Shown here: piece after piece, positions 16,304-24,443 of the stretch | Layout: each line of letters begins with the position of its first letter | Position numbering within the stretch: the first letter of the stretch is position 1 | NCBI GenBank assembly: GCA_964445195.1 | Contig: CAYUKA010000019.1 | Coordinates: forward strand, 1-40,792 | Reading direction: 5' to 3' | Length of the DNA stretch: 40,792 nt | From: UM-FILTER-47-13 sp964445195 | Lineage (GTDB): Bacteria > Pseudomonadota > Alphaproteobacteria > Micavibrionales > Micavibrionaceae | The notes under the pieces: generated by a model | Database searches by the model: none | Seen by the model: only the letters and a program-made list of their open reading frames with translations | Told to the model about the DNA's origin: nothing | Made by a program: the position numbers and the translations under genes

Positions 16304-16346
16304 CATGGGTGACCCATGATTGGCTCGGGATCGGCCCATGATTGGC
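16304..16346. promoter_or_regulatory. Inverted repeat plus 12-bp direct repeats between thiolase and the FYDLN-acid gene
   Basis: CATGGGT-G-ACCCATG (16304-16318) is a perfect 7-bp inverted repeat. CCCATGATTGGC occurs at 16313-16324 and again at 16335-16346, a 22-bp period, about two helical turns. This is the layout expected for cooperative regulator binding in a divergent promoter region. A TTGACA hexamer on the plus strand lies just downstream at 16367-16372, without a clear -10. Confidence 0.5.
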
Positions 16347-16442
16347 GGAAAGATGGATTTTTCTTTTTGACAAGCCGGGGAAAATAGGACAGTTAATGAA
16401 TAAGTGGCGCATTGGCGTTTAGAAATCACAAAAAATGGAGAG

Positions 16443-16874
16443 ATGGCCGTGGGTGTTGCCGTTGCTGATAAAAGAGGATTGAAGCGGATCTGCATGAGTT
16501 GCGGGACACGCTTTTACGATTTTAACAAACGCCCGATTATTTGCCCCGGCTGTGGCGCCGAGTTTACCGGCGAAGCCAAGGTCAAGGGACGGCGCGGCCG
16601 GGCGGCGGCCGCCAGTGAAAGTGAAGGCCAGGTCGCTAAGGCGGCAAAAGAGGATGAGGCCGCCATGGAGGACACCGAAGCCGATGAGGACGGTGACGAT
16701 GTTATAGACGACGATGATGACATGGTGGTCGGGCTCGACGATGTCGATGATATGGATGATGACTCCGACGATGACGAGCTCGGCGATCTCGGCCTCGGCG
16801 ACGATGAAGATATCGAGGATATTGATGACCTTGATGATCTTGAGGATGCCGATGACGAAGACGAGGATAAATAG
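16443..16874 (+). CDS. FYDLN-acid zinc-ribbon protein (TIGR02300-like)
   Basis: About 143 aa. The N-terminal domain is a small zinc ribbon with paired cysteines (ICMSCG and ICPGCG) around the signature RFYDFNKRP, a variant of the FYDLN motif. The rest is extremely acidic, almost all Asp and Glu with short hydrophobic breaks, and must be disordered. This architecture is the alphaproteobacterial TIGR02300 family of unknown function. Start choice is uncertain: ATG 16443 is only 2 nt from GGAG, GTG 16449 is 8 nt from it, and GTG 16404 would add 13 residues; family members begin shortly before the ribbon, so 16443 is given. Convergent with the next membrane protein, 6 bp apart. Confidence 0.85.
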   Translation: MAVGVAVADKRGLKRICMSCGTRFYDFNKRPIICPGCGAEFTGEAKVKGRRGRAAAASESEGQVAKAAKEDEAAMEDTEADEDGDDVIDDDDDMVVGLDDVDDMDDDSDDDELGDLGLGDDEDIEDIDDLDDLEDADDEDEDK

Positions 16875-16880
16875 CCGGTT

Positions 16881-17552
16881 TTACCCCGTCTTCGGCGCTG
16901 TCCCGGCAGCGCGGCCTTTGAGCACCAGCAAATAAAGCAGCACAAAATAGAACATGTAAAGTTCCTGCACTTCGCTGACCCGTTCAAACAGGAACAGGCC
17001 GAACAGTTTCCCGGTTTCTTCAATGATCTCTACGCCTATGGCCAGCGCCGCGGTCACCGCGAGTATGGCCGGCGGGTAAATCACGGCAAAACGGGCCGGC
17101 AAAAGGTCCGGCCGGTAGCGCATCAGGAACGGGATGATCAGGCCGCCGATAATAATGCCGGCTTTCAACGCCAGCCGCGGTTTCTGGTCAAGCCATGACG
17201 AGATATTATGCAGGTTGGTTTCCTGCTGGTCGTTGACCGTGGCCCAGAATTCCGGCGTCGTCCAGTCCAGTATATGCTGGCCCCAGCTGACTTCCTCGCC
17301 GGCGACGTACAGGCAGCACAGAGCGGCCAGACCAAGCCATCCGGCCAGGAGAGGCTGGGCGGCGCGGTTCATTTTAAGCAAAGTCGAGACTGCGATAATC
17401 AGTGCGGCAGCCATAATCAGGAATTGCGCGATTTCATGCGGGCCGTTTTCACTATGCAGGCGCGCCAGTATGTCCGGGCGCAGAAATGTCTCCAGCCCGG
17501 CCTGTATGATCAGCACAATCAGCGGCAGCCAGAGCCACCAGAATTTATTCAT
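16881..17552 (-). CDS. Multi-spanning membrane protein with EEVSWGQ motif, unknown function
   Basis: About 223 aa with five to six hydrophobic spans (residues 5-20, 42-58, 67-84, then after a loop about 132-150, 160-182 and near the C-terminus). The conserved-looking part is the loop after span 3: GEEVSWGQH (85-93) followed by DQQETNLHN (108-116). I have seen the combination of EE(I/V)SWGQ and ETNLHN as the hallmark of a widespread uncharacterised integral membrane family; the acids and histidine suggest metal binding or catalysis at the membrane face. Start ATG 17552 has GAGG 9 nt upstream; the frame to 17636 is an unsupported extension. Confidence 0.75.
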   Translation of the reverse strand: MNKFWWLWLPLIVLIIQAGLETFLRPDILARLHSENGPHEIAQFLIMAAALIIAVSTLLKMNRAAQPLLAGWLGLAALCCLYVAGEEVSWGQHILDWTTPEFWATVNDQQETNLHNISSWLDQKPRLALKAGIIIGGLIIPFLMRYRPDLLPARFAVIYPPAILAVTAALAIGVEIIEETGKLFGLFLFERVSEVQELYMFYFVLLYLLVLKGRAAGTAPKTG

Positions 17553-17688
17553 ATCTAACATCCTCAAAGATATATCATTTTTTAGATTATAACCTTTTGT
17601 TAACCATGAAAACGCTAGAATTTTTATAGTATACATAAATCAAAATTACGGATTTTAAAACTTAACTCTTAAGCAAGGATGTAAAAAA

Positions 17689-18240
17689 ATGACTCTGGTT
17701 CTGGCCGATCTGGTGCTGACGCGCGACAAGTTTCAAACTCTGTTTCCGCTGGAAACCGGTAAAACAGTCATTGCCGGCGGCAAACGGGCCGGCCAGACGG
17801 CGGGCATGGCGCGTTATATTGCGACAGCCGGGAAAGAGGGCCGCGCTCATACGGTTGAACTCGGTTATGGTACTGTCCCGGCGCGCAGCAAAAAACCGAA
17901 AGACTACCCGCTGCTGCTGCCCCGGCTTGATAGCGAGCTTGGACGCTTCAATATCGACGGCAACACGCACAATGTGCTGATTCTGACATTTGCCGAAACG
18001 GATAACCGCAAATTGCGGCTGGAAAGTTTTCGCCGCTTTGGGGCGCCGTGCGCGATTGATGTCGACCCGGCCAGGAACGGCAGGCCGGCGCTGGCGGTGC
18101 TGGAAATCGCGCAGCTGCGTATCCGCGACATTCTCGAGAACAAGCTCGACCCGAAACAGGACCCGCAGCTTGTCATCCAGCTAATCCGTAATGCGATCGA
18201 TATGCGCGCCGGTCATGCGGTTCAAAGCGCCGTATCCTAA
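17689..18240 (+). CDS. Hypothetical protein, unknown
   Basis: 183 aa, mixed charged and predicted soluble. Contains GKTVIAGGKRAGQTAGMARYIA, which recalls a P-loop by composition but lacks GxxxxGK[ST], so it is not one. Later strands NVLILTFAE and PALAVLEIAQLRI suggest an alpha/beta fold. Start ATG 17689 follows AAGGATG with about 8 nt spacing. The 5' region (17553-17688) is AT-rich and divergent from the membrane protein; a TATAAT hexamer on the minus strand at 17586-17591 may serve that neighbour. A terminator-like hairpin follows. No family recognised. Confidence 0.55.
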   Translation: MTLVLADLVLTRDKFQTLFPLETGKTVIAGGKRAGQTAGMARYIATAGKEGRAHTVELGYGTVPARSKKPKDYPLLLPRLDSELGRFNIDGNTHNVLILTFAETDNRKLRLESFRRFGAPCAIDVDPARNGRPALAVLEIAQLRIRDILENKLDPKQDPQLVIQLIRNAIDMRAGHAVQSAVS

Positions 18241-18277
18241 AAAGCGCGGCATCACATTTCGCTATAACAACCGGACC

Positions 18278-18305
18278 AGCCCCCGTAACCGGGGCTGTTC
18301 GCGTT
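18278..18305 (+). terminator. Probable terminator after the 17.7-18.2 kb gene
   Basis: AGCCCC (18278-18283) pairs with GGGGCT (18291-18296) across CGTAACC; the following bases are only mildly T-rich, so confidence is limited. Confidence 0.45.
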
Positions 18306-18383
18306 TTATGGACAAAAGATTTTGATTTCGGCCCGATTTTACCGTAAGCATGTGGCGGTGATTGTGAGACAGAAGGGGCCGCC

Positions 18384-19802
18384 ATGGAATCCGTCGAGGG
18401 CGTTCATTATATTTTCGACCGTTATGCTTTTATCAATGAGGTGCTGCTTGAGCATTTCAAGAAGCGCAATATCGTCAGGGCGGATTCCGATATCAGGCTG
18501 CGCATAAAGTTCAACCGTGAAACGATGAAACTGTTTGTGTATCTGGCTGACAAGGACGGGGCGCCTTACGGTCCGCGGCCGTCCGGCCCGGCGGAAGACA
18601 ATCCGCAATTTTTTACGATTACCCCCGACTCCGACCAGAGCACCGTTGCAAAGGCCGTCAAGCTGGCGCGGGCGCTTTATCACCCGGACCGGTTTGCTAC
18701 GGAAACAGAAAGCATCAAGGACATCGCGGCGCAGAAACGGACGCTTATTGAAAAAGCAGCGGCGCTGCTGCTGGATGAAGAGATCCGGCCGCTTTATTCG
18801 CAGCGGCTGCTGGAATTCTATAAAAACGATCCGCGGCTGGTATCGCAAAACGGGACGGTGATTGTGCCGATCGGCAGCGGCCGGGACTTCTTCAGCCTTG
18901 ACAGTTTGCTGGGCGAAGAGGTGCCGGATACGGCGGCATTCGAAGCGCAGGTCAGGCAGATGACCCGGTTCGATGAATCCGCATTCGCCCAGACGGCGCA
19001 AATCTATCAAAATATGCCGGAGAGCGAACAGGTGCGCGCCCTTTACAAACAGGCGCTGACTGACAAGCTTACCTATCTCTCTCTGCTTGAAGACGCCGCC
19101 TGGGCCAAGATCGGCTACGCCCAGAAAAAGGACAAGACAAGCGGCATCATGACGCATGCCGATTGTTATGCCGATCATGTGCGGGCCGAGTTAACGCGCG
19201 TGATCGACGAGGAACTGCCGAAGGCGGTGGCGGCGCGCAATGATGCGCTGCGGATCGGCACGGCTGCGCCGCCGCTGCTGCTGACCGACCAGCGCGCCGA
19301 GGCGCGGACAGATGCCGGGGTGCCTGCCGTTATGGATGAGCAGACGGTGCAAAAAGTCCTGGCGCGGGCGCGTGAAAACCTGACAATCCGCGCCGAATAT
19401 GTGCGTGAGATTGCCGCGCAAAAGCAGGCGGTGCTGGAAGAACTGGTAACGCTGGCCGATATTTCACCGCTAAGAGACCGCGATTTTGACGAGCCGGGCC
19501 ATGTGATCGTGTTGGCGCAGCAACCGGAAGAGGGCGAAGCGGCGCAATTCATGCTTGCCTATGAATTTAATGCGCAGGCCGGCAGCGTCACGATTCTTGA
19601 AGATTCGCTGGCCTTATCGCGTCAGCCGCTTGACGAAGTGCTTGCGGTGCTGAAATTACCGGCTGTGAACGCGTTTTTACTGATGCGCAATCCCGAGATC
19701 GCCGATTTCAATATCGAGGTGGTCGGCGCGGCGGAAACGTTGGTGCAGGAATGGCAAGAACGCCGCGCACCGGCAGAAACACCGCCGCCGGCAGCGCCTT
19801 AG
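18384..19802 (+). CDS. Uncharacterised protein with divergent J-domain-like segment
   Basis: 472 aa, predicted cytoplasmic. Residues about 85-145 look like a degenerate J-domain: a helix (STVAKAVKLARALY), the HPD tripeptide at 100-102 (YHPDRF) and a second helix (AQKRTLIEKAAALLLDEEIRPLYSQRL). HPD is the site by which DnaJ-type proteins stimulate DnaK ATPase. It is preceded by about 80 residues that include strand-like IRLRIKFNRETMKLFVYLAD and followed by a long helical region and a C-terminal alpha/beta segment with hydrophobic strands (GHVIVLAQQP, SVTILEDSLAL). The tail is Pro/Ala-rich. Start ATG 18384 follows AGAAGGGG. No known J-protein class has this order as far as I can recall, so function is open. 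Confidence 0.7.
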   Translation: MESVEGVHYIFDRYAFINEVLLEHFKKRNIVRADSDIRLRIKFNRETMKLFVYLADKDGAPYGPRPSGPAEDNPQFFTITPDSDQSTVAKAVKLARALYHPDRFATETESIKDIAAQKRTLIEKAAALLLDEEIRPLYSQRLLEFYKNDPRLVSQNGTVIVPIGSGRDFFSLDSLLGEEVPDTAAFEAQVRQMTRFDESAFAQTAQIYQNMPESEQVRALYKQALTDKLTYLSLLEDAAWAKIGYAQKKDKTSGIMTHADCYADHVRAELTRVIDEELPKAVAARNDALRIGTAAPPLLLTDQRAEARTDAGVPAVMDEQTVQKVLARARENLTIRAEYVREIAAQKQAVLEELVTLADISPLRDRDFDEPGHVIVLAQQPEEGEAAQFMLAYEFNAQAGSVTILEDSLALSRQPLDEVLAVLKLPAVNAFLLMRNPEIADFNIEVVGAAETLVQEWQERRAPAETPPPAAP

Positions 19803-19823
19803 GAAACTTTCGTTTACAGCCCC

Positions 19824-21656
19824 TTACTCCACCGTCACGGATTTGGCAAGGTTGCGCGGCTGGTCGACATCGGTGCCTTTGGTGACGGCCACATAGTAAG
19901 CTAAAAGCTGCACCGGGATCGTATACAGGATCGGACAGACAAAGATGTGCGCATCGGGCAATGTGACGTGCCAGCGTGTTTCACCGGCGAGCGCCGCCGC
20001 ACCCTTTTCATCGGAGAGTAAATAAATCTGTGCGCCGCGCGCGACATTTTCCTGCACGTTTGAAGCGATTTTTTCAAACAGCCGGTCATTGGCCGGGCCG
20101 AGCACCACGACCGGCATCTGGTCGTCGATCAGGGCAATCGGCCCGTGCTTGAATTCCCCGGCGGCATAGCCTTCGGCATGGATATAAGAAACTTCCTTCA
20201 GTTTTAAGGCCCCTTCCATCGCCACCGGGTACAGCACGCCGCGGCCGGTGTAAATCATATGGGCGGTTTCAAGAAAATCACGGGCGCTGTCCCTGATCGG
20301 CGCTTCGGTCTCTTTCAGCACAGTGCTGATTTGCGCCGGCAGGTGCCGCAATGCCCCGGTCATCAGCCGGATGTCCTGATCGGCGCACACGCCTTTTTTA
20401 TGGGCCAGCGCGAGGGTCAGGCAGGCCAGCGTTGTCAGCTGCGTGGTAAAGGCCTTGGTCGAGGCGACACCGATCTCCGGCCCGGCCAGCGTGTGCAGCG
20501 TTAAGTCCGATTCCCGTTCGATCGTGCTTTCGATCGCGTTGACGATTGACAGGATTGTCTGGCCCTGGCTTTTGCAGTAGCGCAGCGCTTCCAGCGTATC
20601 GAGCGTTTCTCCGGATTGTGAGACGAACAGGGCGACGCCGTTTTCAGACAGCGGCGCTTCGCGGTAACGAAACTCGCTGGCGATATCAATCTCGCACTGC
20701 AGGCGGGCGATTTGCTCAAACCAGTACTTGGCGACCATACAGGCGTAAAAAGCGGTGCCGCAGGCAATCAGCGTCAGGCGCGGCGTGTTTTCCAGTGCGG
20801 CCAGAATCTCATCCGGCATATGGATCGCGCCGGTGGCCGGGTTGATAAAGGAGTTCAGCGTATCGCCGATCACCGCCGGCTGCTCGTGAATTTCCTTGAG
20901 CATAAAATGCCGGTACGCGCCCTTGCCGGTGGCGGCGCCGCTTTGGGCGGTGATGCGGACCGGGCGTTCGACCTCCTGATTGTCATTGCTGTAAATGCGC
21001 GCGCCCTCGCGGGTGACATGCACGCGGTCGCCGTCTTCAAGGAAACATATTTTGCGGGTCAGCGGCGCCAGTGCGTATGAATCAGAGGCGAGGTACATTT
21101 CACCGTCACCATAGCCGACCGCAAGCGGGGTGCCCTGCCGCGCGCCGATCATCAAATTGTGTTCGCCGGCGAAAATAAGCGCCAGCGAGAAGGCGCCCTC
21201 CAGCCGGTCGAGGGCGGCGCCCGCCGCAGCGGCCGGGCTCATACCCTGTGTCAGGTAATGCGTGACAAGATGCGCGATGACCTCTGTGTCGGTATCGGTT
21301 TCGAACCGGTACTGGTTTTGCTGCAACTCGTCTTTCAGCGCCGCATAATTTTCGATGATGCCGTTATGGACGACGGCGACGCGGTCGGTGGCGTGCGGGT
21401 GGGCGTTATCCTCGGTCGGCGCGCCGTGGGTGGCCCAGCGCGTATGGCCGATTCCGGTAGTGCCGGTCAGCGGTTCCGTTTTCAGCTTGTCTTCCAGATT
21501 GACCAGCTTGCCCTGTGCCCGGCTGCGGGTGATGTGGCCGTTTGACAGTGTGGCGATCCCGGCGGAGTCATAGCCGCGATATTCAAGCCGCTTCAGCCCT
21601 TGGACCAGCAGGGGTGCAACGTCTTTTTCGCCAAGTATACCGATAATGCCGCACAT
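19824..21656 (-). CDS. glmS: Glutamine--fructose-6-phosphate aminotransferase (isomerizing)
   Basis: About 610 aa cytoplasmic enzyme that makes glucosamine-6-phosphate from fructose-6-phosphate and glutamine, the first step to UDP-GlcNAc. The N-terminal Ntn glutaminase begins MCGIIGILG, with Cys2 as nucleophile after Met removal, and has HTRWATHG and HNGIIENY. Two SIS domains follow, with SQSGETLDTLEALRYCK and STKAFTTQL, and the C-terminus ends NLAKSVTVE. Start ATG 21656 has AGGAG 7 nt upstream. No glmS ribozyme is visible in the short leader, as expected outside Gram-positives. Lies downstream of glmU and a small lipoprotein on the same strand. Confidence 0.97.
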   Translation of the reverse strand: MCGIIGILGEKDVAPLLVQGLKRLEYRGYDSAGIATLSNGHITRSRAQGKLVNLEDKLKTEPLTGTTGIGHTRWATHGAPTEDNAHPHATDRVAVVHNGIIENYAALKDELQQNQYRFETDTDTEVIAHLVTHYLTQGMSPAAAAGAALDRLEGAFSLALIFAGEHNLMIGARQGTPLAVGYGDGEMYLASDSYALAPLTRKICFLEDGDRVHVTREGARIYSNDNQEVERPVRITAQSGAATGKGAYRHFMLKEIHEQPAVIGDTLNSFINPATGAIHMPDEILAALENTPRLTLIACGTAFYACMVAKYWFEQIARLQCEIDIASEFRYREAPLSENGVALFVSQSGETLDTLEALRYCKSQGQTILSIVNAIESTIERESDLTLHTLAGPEIGVASTKAFTTQLTTLACLTLALAHKKGVCADQDIRLMTGALRHLPAQISTVLKETEAPIRDSARDFLETAHMIYTGRGVLYPVAMEGALKLKEVSYIHAEGYAAGEFKHGPIALIDDQMPVVVLGPANDRLFEKIASNVQENVARGAQIYLLSDEKGAAALAGETRWHVTLPDAHIFVCPILYTIPVQLLAYYVAVTKGTDVDQPRNLAKSVTVE

Positions 21657-21748
21657 GGGTCATCTCCTGATTGTTTGAGCTTACCATACCCCGCGGCTGC
21701 GGCCTGCGCCAATCACAACGCATTGCGGATTGTTTCAGGGCCGCGCCT

Positions 21749-22144
21749 TTAGTAGCTCTTGCAGTAAAGCCGGCCGCCGCGTTTTTCGCATTCGGTTTCG
21801 CGCGGGAACATGTCGCGGTTGTTGCGGTCGATCTCGGCCTGGTAGGCGCGTTCGCGCAATTCATCGCGCCGCACTTTATTGAGGGTCTGCACAAAGCGCA
21901 ACTGCGCTTCCTCTTCGCTCAGCTTACCGTTCTGTACGCGCTGGGCCAGCAGCTCGCCGGTGCGGATATATTCCTGCGCCAGCGTATCATCACGCAGTGT
22001 GCCGTCGGCCATGACATTGGCCTTGACGCAGCCGACCTGTGCGGCGATGGTGCCGTGCGCCTGGACACAGGCATTGTGATAGGTTTCTACCGTTGTGCAG
22101 GCGGGCAAAAGAATCAGCGCGGCGAGGGCGATCAATCGTCTCAT
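21749..22144 (-). CDS. Small predicted lipoprotein, unknown function
   Basis: 131 aa. N-terminus MRRLIALAALILLPACTT is a lipoprotein signal with the lipobox LLPAC and lipidated Cys16. The mature part is mostly charged helix (QNGKLSEEEAQLRFVQTLNKVR) with three further cysteines (NACVQ, VGCVK and the ECEK/YCK pair near the end) that could form disulfides in the periplasm. Its start overlaps the glmU stop as ATGA, so it is translationally coupled to glmU, and glmS follows 92 bp later. Envelope localisation fits the amino-sugar context but the function is unknown. Confidence 0.75.
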   Translation of the reverse strand: MRRLIALAALILLPACTTVETYHNACVQAHGTIAAQVGCVKANVMADGTLRDDTLAQEYIRTGELLAQRVQNGKLSEEEAQLRFVQTLNKVRRDELRERAYQAEIDRNNRDMFPRETECEKRGGRLYCKSY

Positions 22145-23496
22145 CCGGCTTTCTTCTTATCGCTTTTTTTGCTGCGCCTTTCATGGGCCCAGCCGGGGCG
22201 GATATCGCCCTCGATGCGGGCGATGGCCAGCGCGTCTTCGGGGACGTCATAGGTGATGGTGCTGCCCGCCGCGACAATCGCGCCGGTGCCGACACTGACC
22301 GGGGCGACGATGGTGACGTTGGAGCCGATGAAAGCCTGCGCGCCGATCTGCGTGTCGTGCTTTTCATAGCCGTCATAATTGGCGACGATGGTGCCGGCGC
22401 CGATATTGGCTTTCTCGCCAACGGTCGTATCGCCGAGATAAGTGACATGTTTGGCTTTCGCGCCGGGTCCTACGGTGCTGCGGTTGACCTCGATGAAATT
22501 GCCGATCACGGCGTTTTCGCCGACCCGGCTGCGCGGGCGGATACGGGCGAACGGGCCGATCTGGGCGCCCGCCTCGATTGCCGCGCCTTCAATGTGTGAA
22601 AAAGCGCGGATCGTAACATTATCACCGACTCTGACGCCGGGACCGAAAAACACATGCGGTTCGATCACCACATCGCGGCCGAGTGCGGTGTCCCACGACA
22701 GGAAGACGCTGTCCGGATCGATCAGGGTCGTACCGCTTGTCAGGACCTGCGCCCGCAGCTTTTGCTGCACAATGGCTTCCAGCGCGGCGAGGTCGGCGCG
22801 GCTGTTGATCCCGCGCACTTCGTCGTTATCGCGGGTAATAAATGCGTGGGTTTTGATCCCGTCCTTGGCGGCGAGGCCGACAATATCGGTGATGTAATAT
22901 TCACCCTGCGCGTTGCCGGTCTCAAGCCGTTCCAGCCAGCCCGGCAGCTCCAGCCCGTCAACGCAGAAGGCGCCGGTATTGCACAGTGTGATCGCGCGCT
23001 CGGCGGCGCTGCAATCCTTATCCTCGACAATGCGGGCCAGCGCGCCGCGATCATCCAGCACCAGCCGCCCGAAAGCCGGGGGTGGGTCAAGCTCGGCGCC
23101 GAGCACGGACAGGCCGGTTTTGGTATCCTTGTAGCGTTCGGCGATCAGGGCGCGCAGCGTTTGTTCGCTGATTAACGGCATATCACCAAGCAGGATCAGC
23201 ACATCGCCGTTAAATCCGGCCAGTAACGGCAGGGCGGCTTTGACCGCATCGCCGGTGCCGCGCGGTTCCTGCTGGATCACCGTGTCATGAGGCGCGACGG
23301 CGTCGCGCAGTGCTTCGGCATCCGGGGCCGTGACGACGATGATCTTGTCCGGCGACAGGCTCTCCGCCGTTTCGATCAGGTAGGCGATCAGCGGCCGCCC
23401 GGCCAGTTTGTGCAGCGCCTTGGGCAAGGATGATTTCATCCGTGTGCCCTGACCGGCAGCGAGAATCACAACGGCCAGTGATTTGTGATCACCCAT
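22141..23496 (-). CDS. glmU: Bifunctional N-acetylglucosamine-1-phosphate uridyltransferase / glucosamine-1-phosphate acetyltransferase
   Basis: 451 aa cytoplasmic enzyme making UDP-GlcNAc for peptidoglycan and lipopolysaccharide. The N-terminal uridyltransferase has LAAGQGTRMKSSLPKALHKL (about 14-33), with the GxGTRM loop and the catalytic Lys, plus QEPRGTGDAV and LLGDMPLI. The C-terminal left-handed beta-helix shows many hexapeptide repeats (for example IEAGAQIGPFARIRP) and the motif NFIEVNRSTVG, with the acetyltransferase His/Asn region NYDGYEKHDTQIG. The basic tail is RRSKKSDKKKAG. It ends by overlapping the lipoprotein gene, and starts 5 bp after the DUF3108 gene stop. Confidence 0.96.
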   Translation of the reverse strand: MGDHKSLAVVILAAGQGTRMKSSLPKALHKLAGRPLIAYLIETAESLSPDKIIVVTAPDAEALRDAVAPHDTVIQQEPRGTGDAVKAALPLLAGFNGDVLILLGDMPLISEQTLRALIAERYKDTKTGLSVLGAELDPPPAFGRLVLDDRGALARIVEDKDCSAAERAITLCNTGAFCVDGLELPGWLERLETGNAQGEYYITDIVGLAAKDGIKTHAFITRDNDEVRGINSRADLAALEAIVQQKLRAQVLTSGTTLIDPDSVFLSWDTALGRDVVIEPHVFFGPGVRVGDNVTIRAFSHIEGAAIEAGAQIGPFARIRPRSRVGENAVIGNFIEVNRSTVGPGAKAKHVTYLGDTTVGEKANIGAGTIVANYDGYEKHDTQIGAQAFIGSNVTIVAPVSVGTGAIVAAGSTITYDVPEDALAIARIEGDIRPGWAHERRSKKSDKKKAG

Positions 23497-23501
23497 TACG
23501 G

Positions 23502-24443
23502 TTATCCTTCTTCACCGGACTTGATGATTTTATCGCCGTTGCGGTATTCGACCATATGCATGAACAGCGTGCCGTAATCGGTTTTAACCCGCAGCTTGAC
23601 CGGTACGGCCGGGCCGTCTTCGTCAATTTTCGCCAGCCAGATCGTCGGCAGGCTGCCTTTATCGCGGCCCTGCTCCTGGATCGATGCCCAGCCGCGCGGT
23701 TTTTTGTGCCACTTGCCGCTGACCGGTACGACCTCGACTTCGCAGCGTGTCGCGATCCCTTCATATACATTGTAGCGCGTCGGGCTGAGCCTCTCTTCGG
23801 CCTGGTGACGGAAGACCAGCCGGAAGCGGCGCTTGCCGTCAAACACTTCATCCTCGCCCTCACAGACACCGGCGCTGGCGACCTGTTCCATCGCCTGCAG
23901 CGTGGCGGTCAGCGCATCGGTCGTGCCCTGCACGAGATCGTCGTCAAGCGTTTCCGGCGTTTCGTCTTCGCCGGCCTCGACCACGCGCAGGTTTTTAAAG
24001 CTGCCGTCCCTGCCGTACTGGTATTCCTTGATGTCTTCCTCACCGCGCCACAGGGCCGTCGATTTATGCAGTTCCGGCATTTCGCTGCCGTCCTGCATCC
24101 GCCAGCCGTCAGTTTCAAAAGTGCCCTGCCATGGCACCAGCTTGCCGAGAAAACCCTGTGTTTGCGCGAACAGTTCCAGCCGGTAGCGCTTTTTGTCAGT
24201 ATAAGAGACATCAAGCTCGGCCCGCACGGCGTTAATGCCGCCGGCATAAAGCTCATAGGTCATTTTCTGGCTATGGGCCGGCAGCGCCTCCGGCATCATC
24301 GCCCGGCCCGGTGCGGCGGTTATCAGCAGGAGCAGCGCCGCTGCAGCCAGGCCGTAGAGGCTATATATAGTGACCGGCCAGCGTGACGGCTTGCCCGCCC
24401 ATGCCGTCCTTGAATGTTTTAATGCCGCGCGCCGTGTCTTCAT
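23502..24443 (-). CDS. DUF3108 periplasmic protein
   Basis: About 313 aa. A basic N-terminus and hydrophobic segment (YSLYGLAAAALLLLITAAPGRA) form an export signal. The body matches the DUF3108 pattern: YELYAGGINAVRAELDVSYT, then a beta-rich run with GFLGKLVPWQGTFETDGW, and a C-terminal WLAKIDEDGPAVPVKLRVKTDYG. The fold is likely a periplasmic or outer-membrane-associated beta structure; the family function is unknown. Start ATG 24443 has a strong GGAGGGAG site and lies 83 bp inside the end of the upstream acyltransferase gene, so translation of the two overlaps. The longer frame to 24581 is antisense-like composition without a ribosome site. Confidence 0.85.
   Translation of the reverse strand: MKTRRAALKHSRTAWAGKPSRWPVTIYSLYGLAAAALLLLITAAPGRAMMPEALPAHSQKMTYELYAGGINAVRAELDVSYTDKKRYRLELFAQTQGFLGKLVPWQGTFETDGWRMQDGSEMPELHKSTALWRGEEDIKEYQYGRDGSFKNLRVVEAGEDETPETLDDDLVQGTTDALTATLQAMEQVASAGVCEGEDEVFDGKRRFRLVFRHQAEERLSPTRYNVYEGIATRCEVEVVPVSGKWHKKPRGWASIQEQGRDKGSLPTIWLAKIDEDGPAVPVKLRVKTDYGTLFMHMVEYRNGDKIIKSGEEG

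Noticed and set aside
17705..17800. Possible P-loop in the gene at 17689 (GKTVIAGGKRAGQT)
   Set aside because: The glycine and lysine spacing does not fit GxxxxGK[ST].
18339..19178. 279-aa minus-strand frame opposite the J-domain-like gene
   Set aside because: Composition is that of a mirror frame, and it lacks a ribosome site; the plus frame has HPD and a good start.
23430..24386. 318-aa plus-strand frame
   Set aside because: Antisense to the DUF3108 gene and part of glmU, both well supported.
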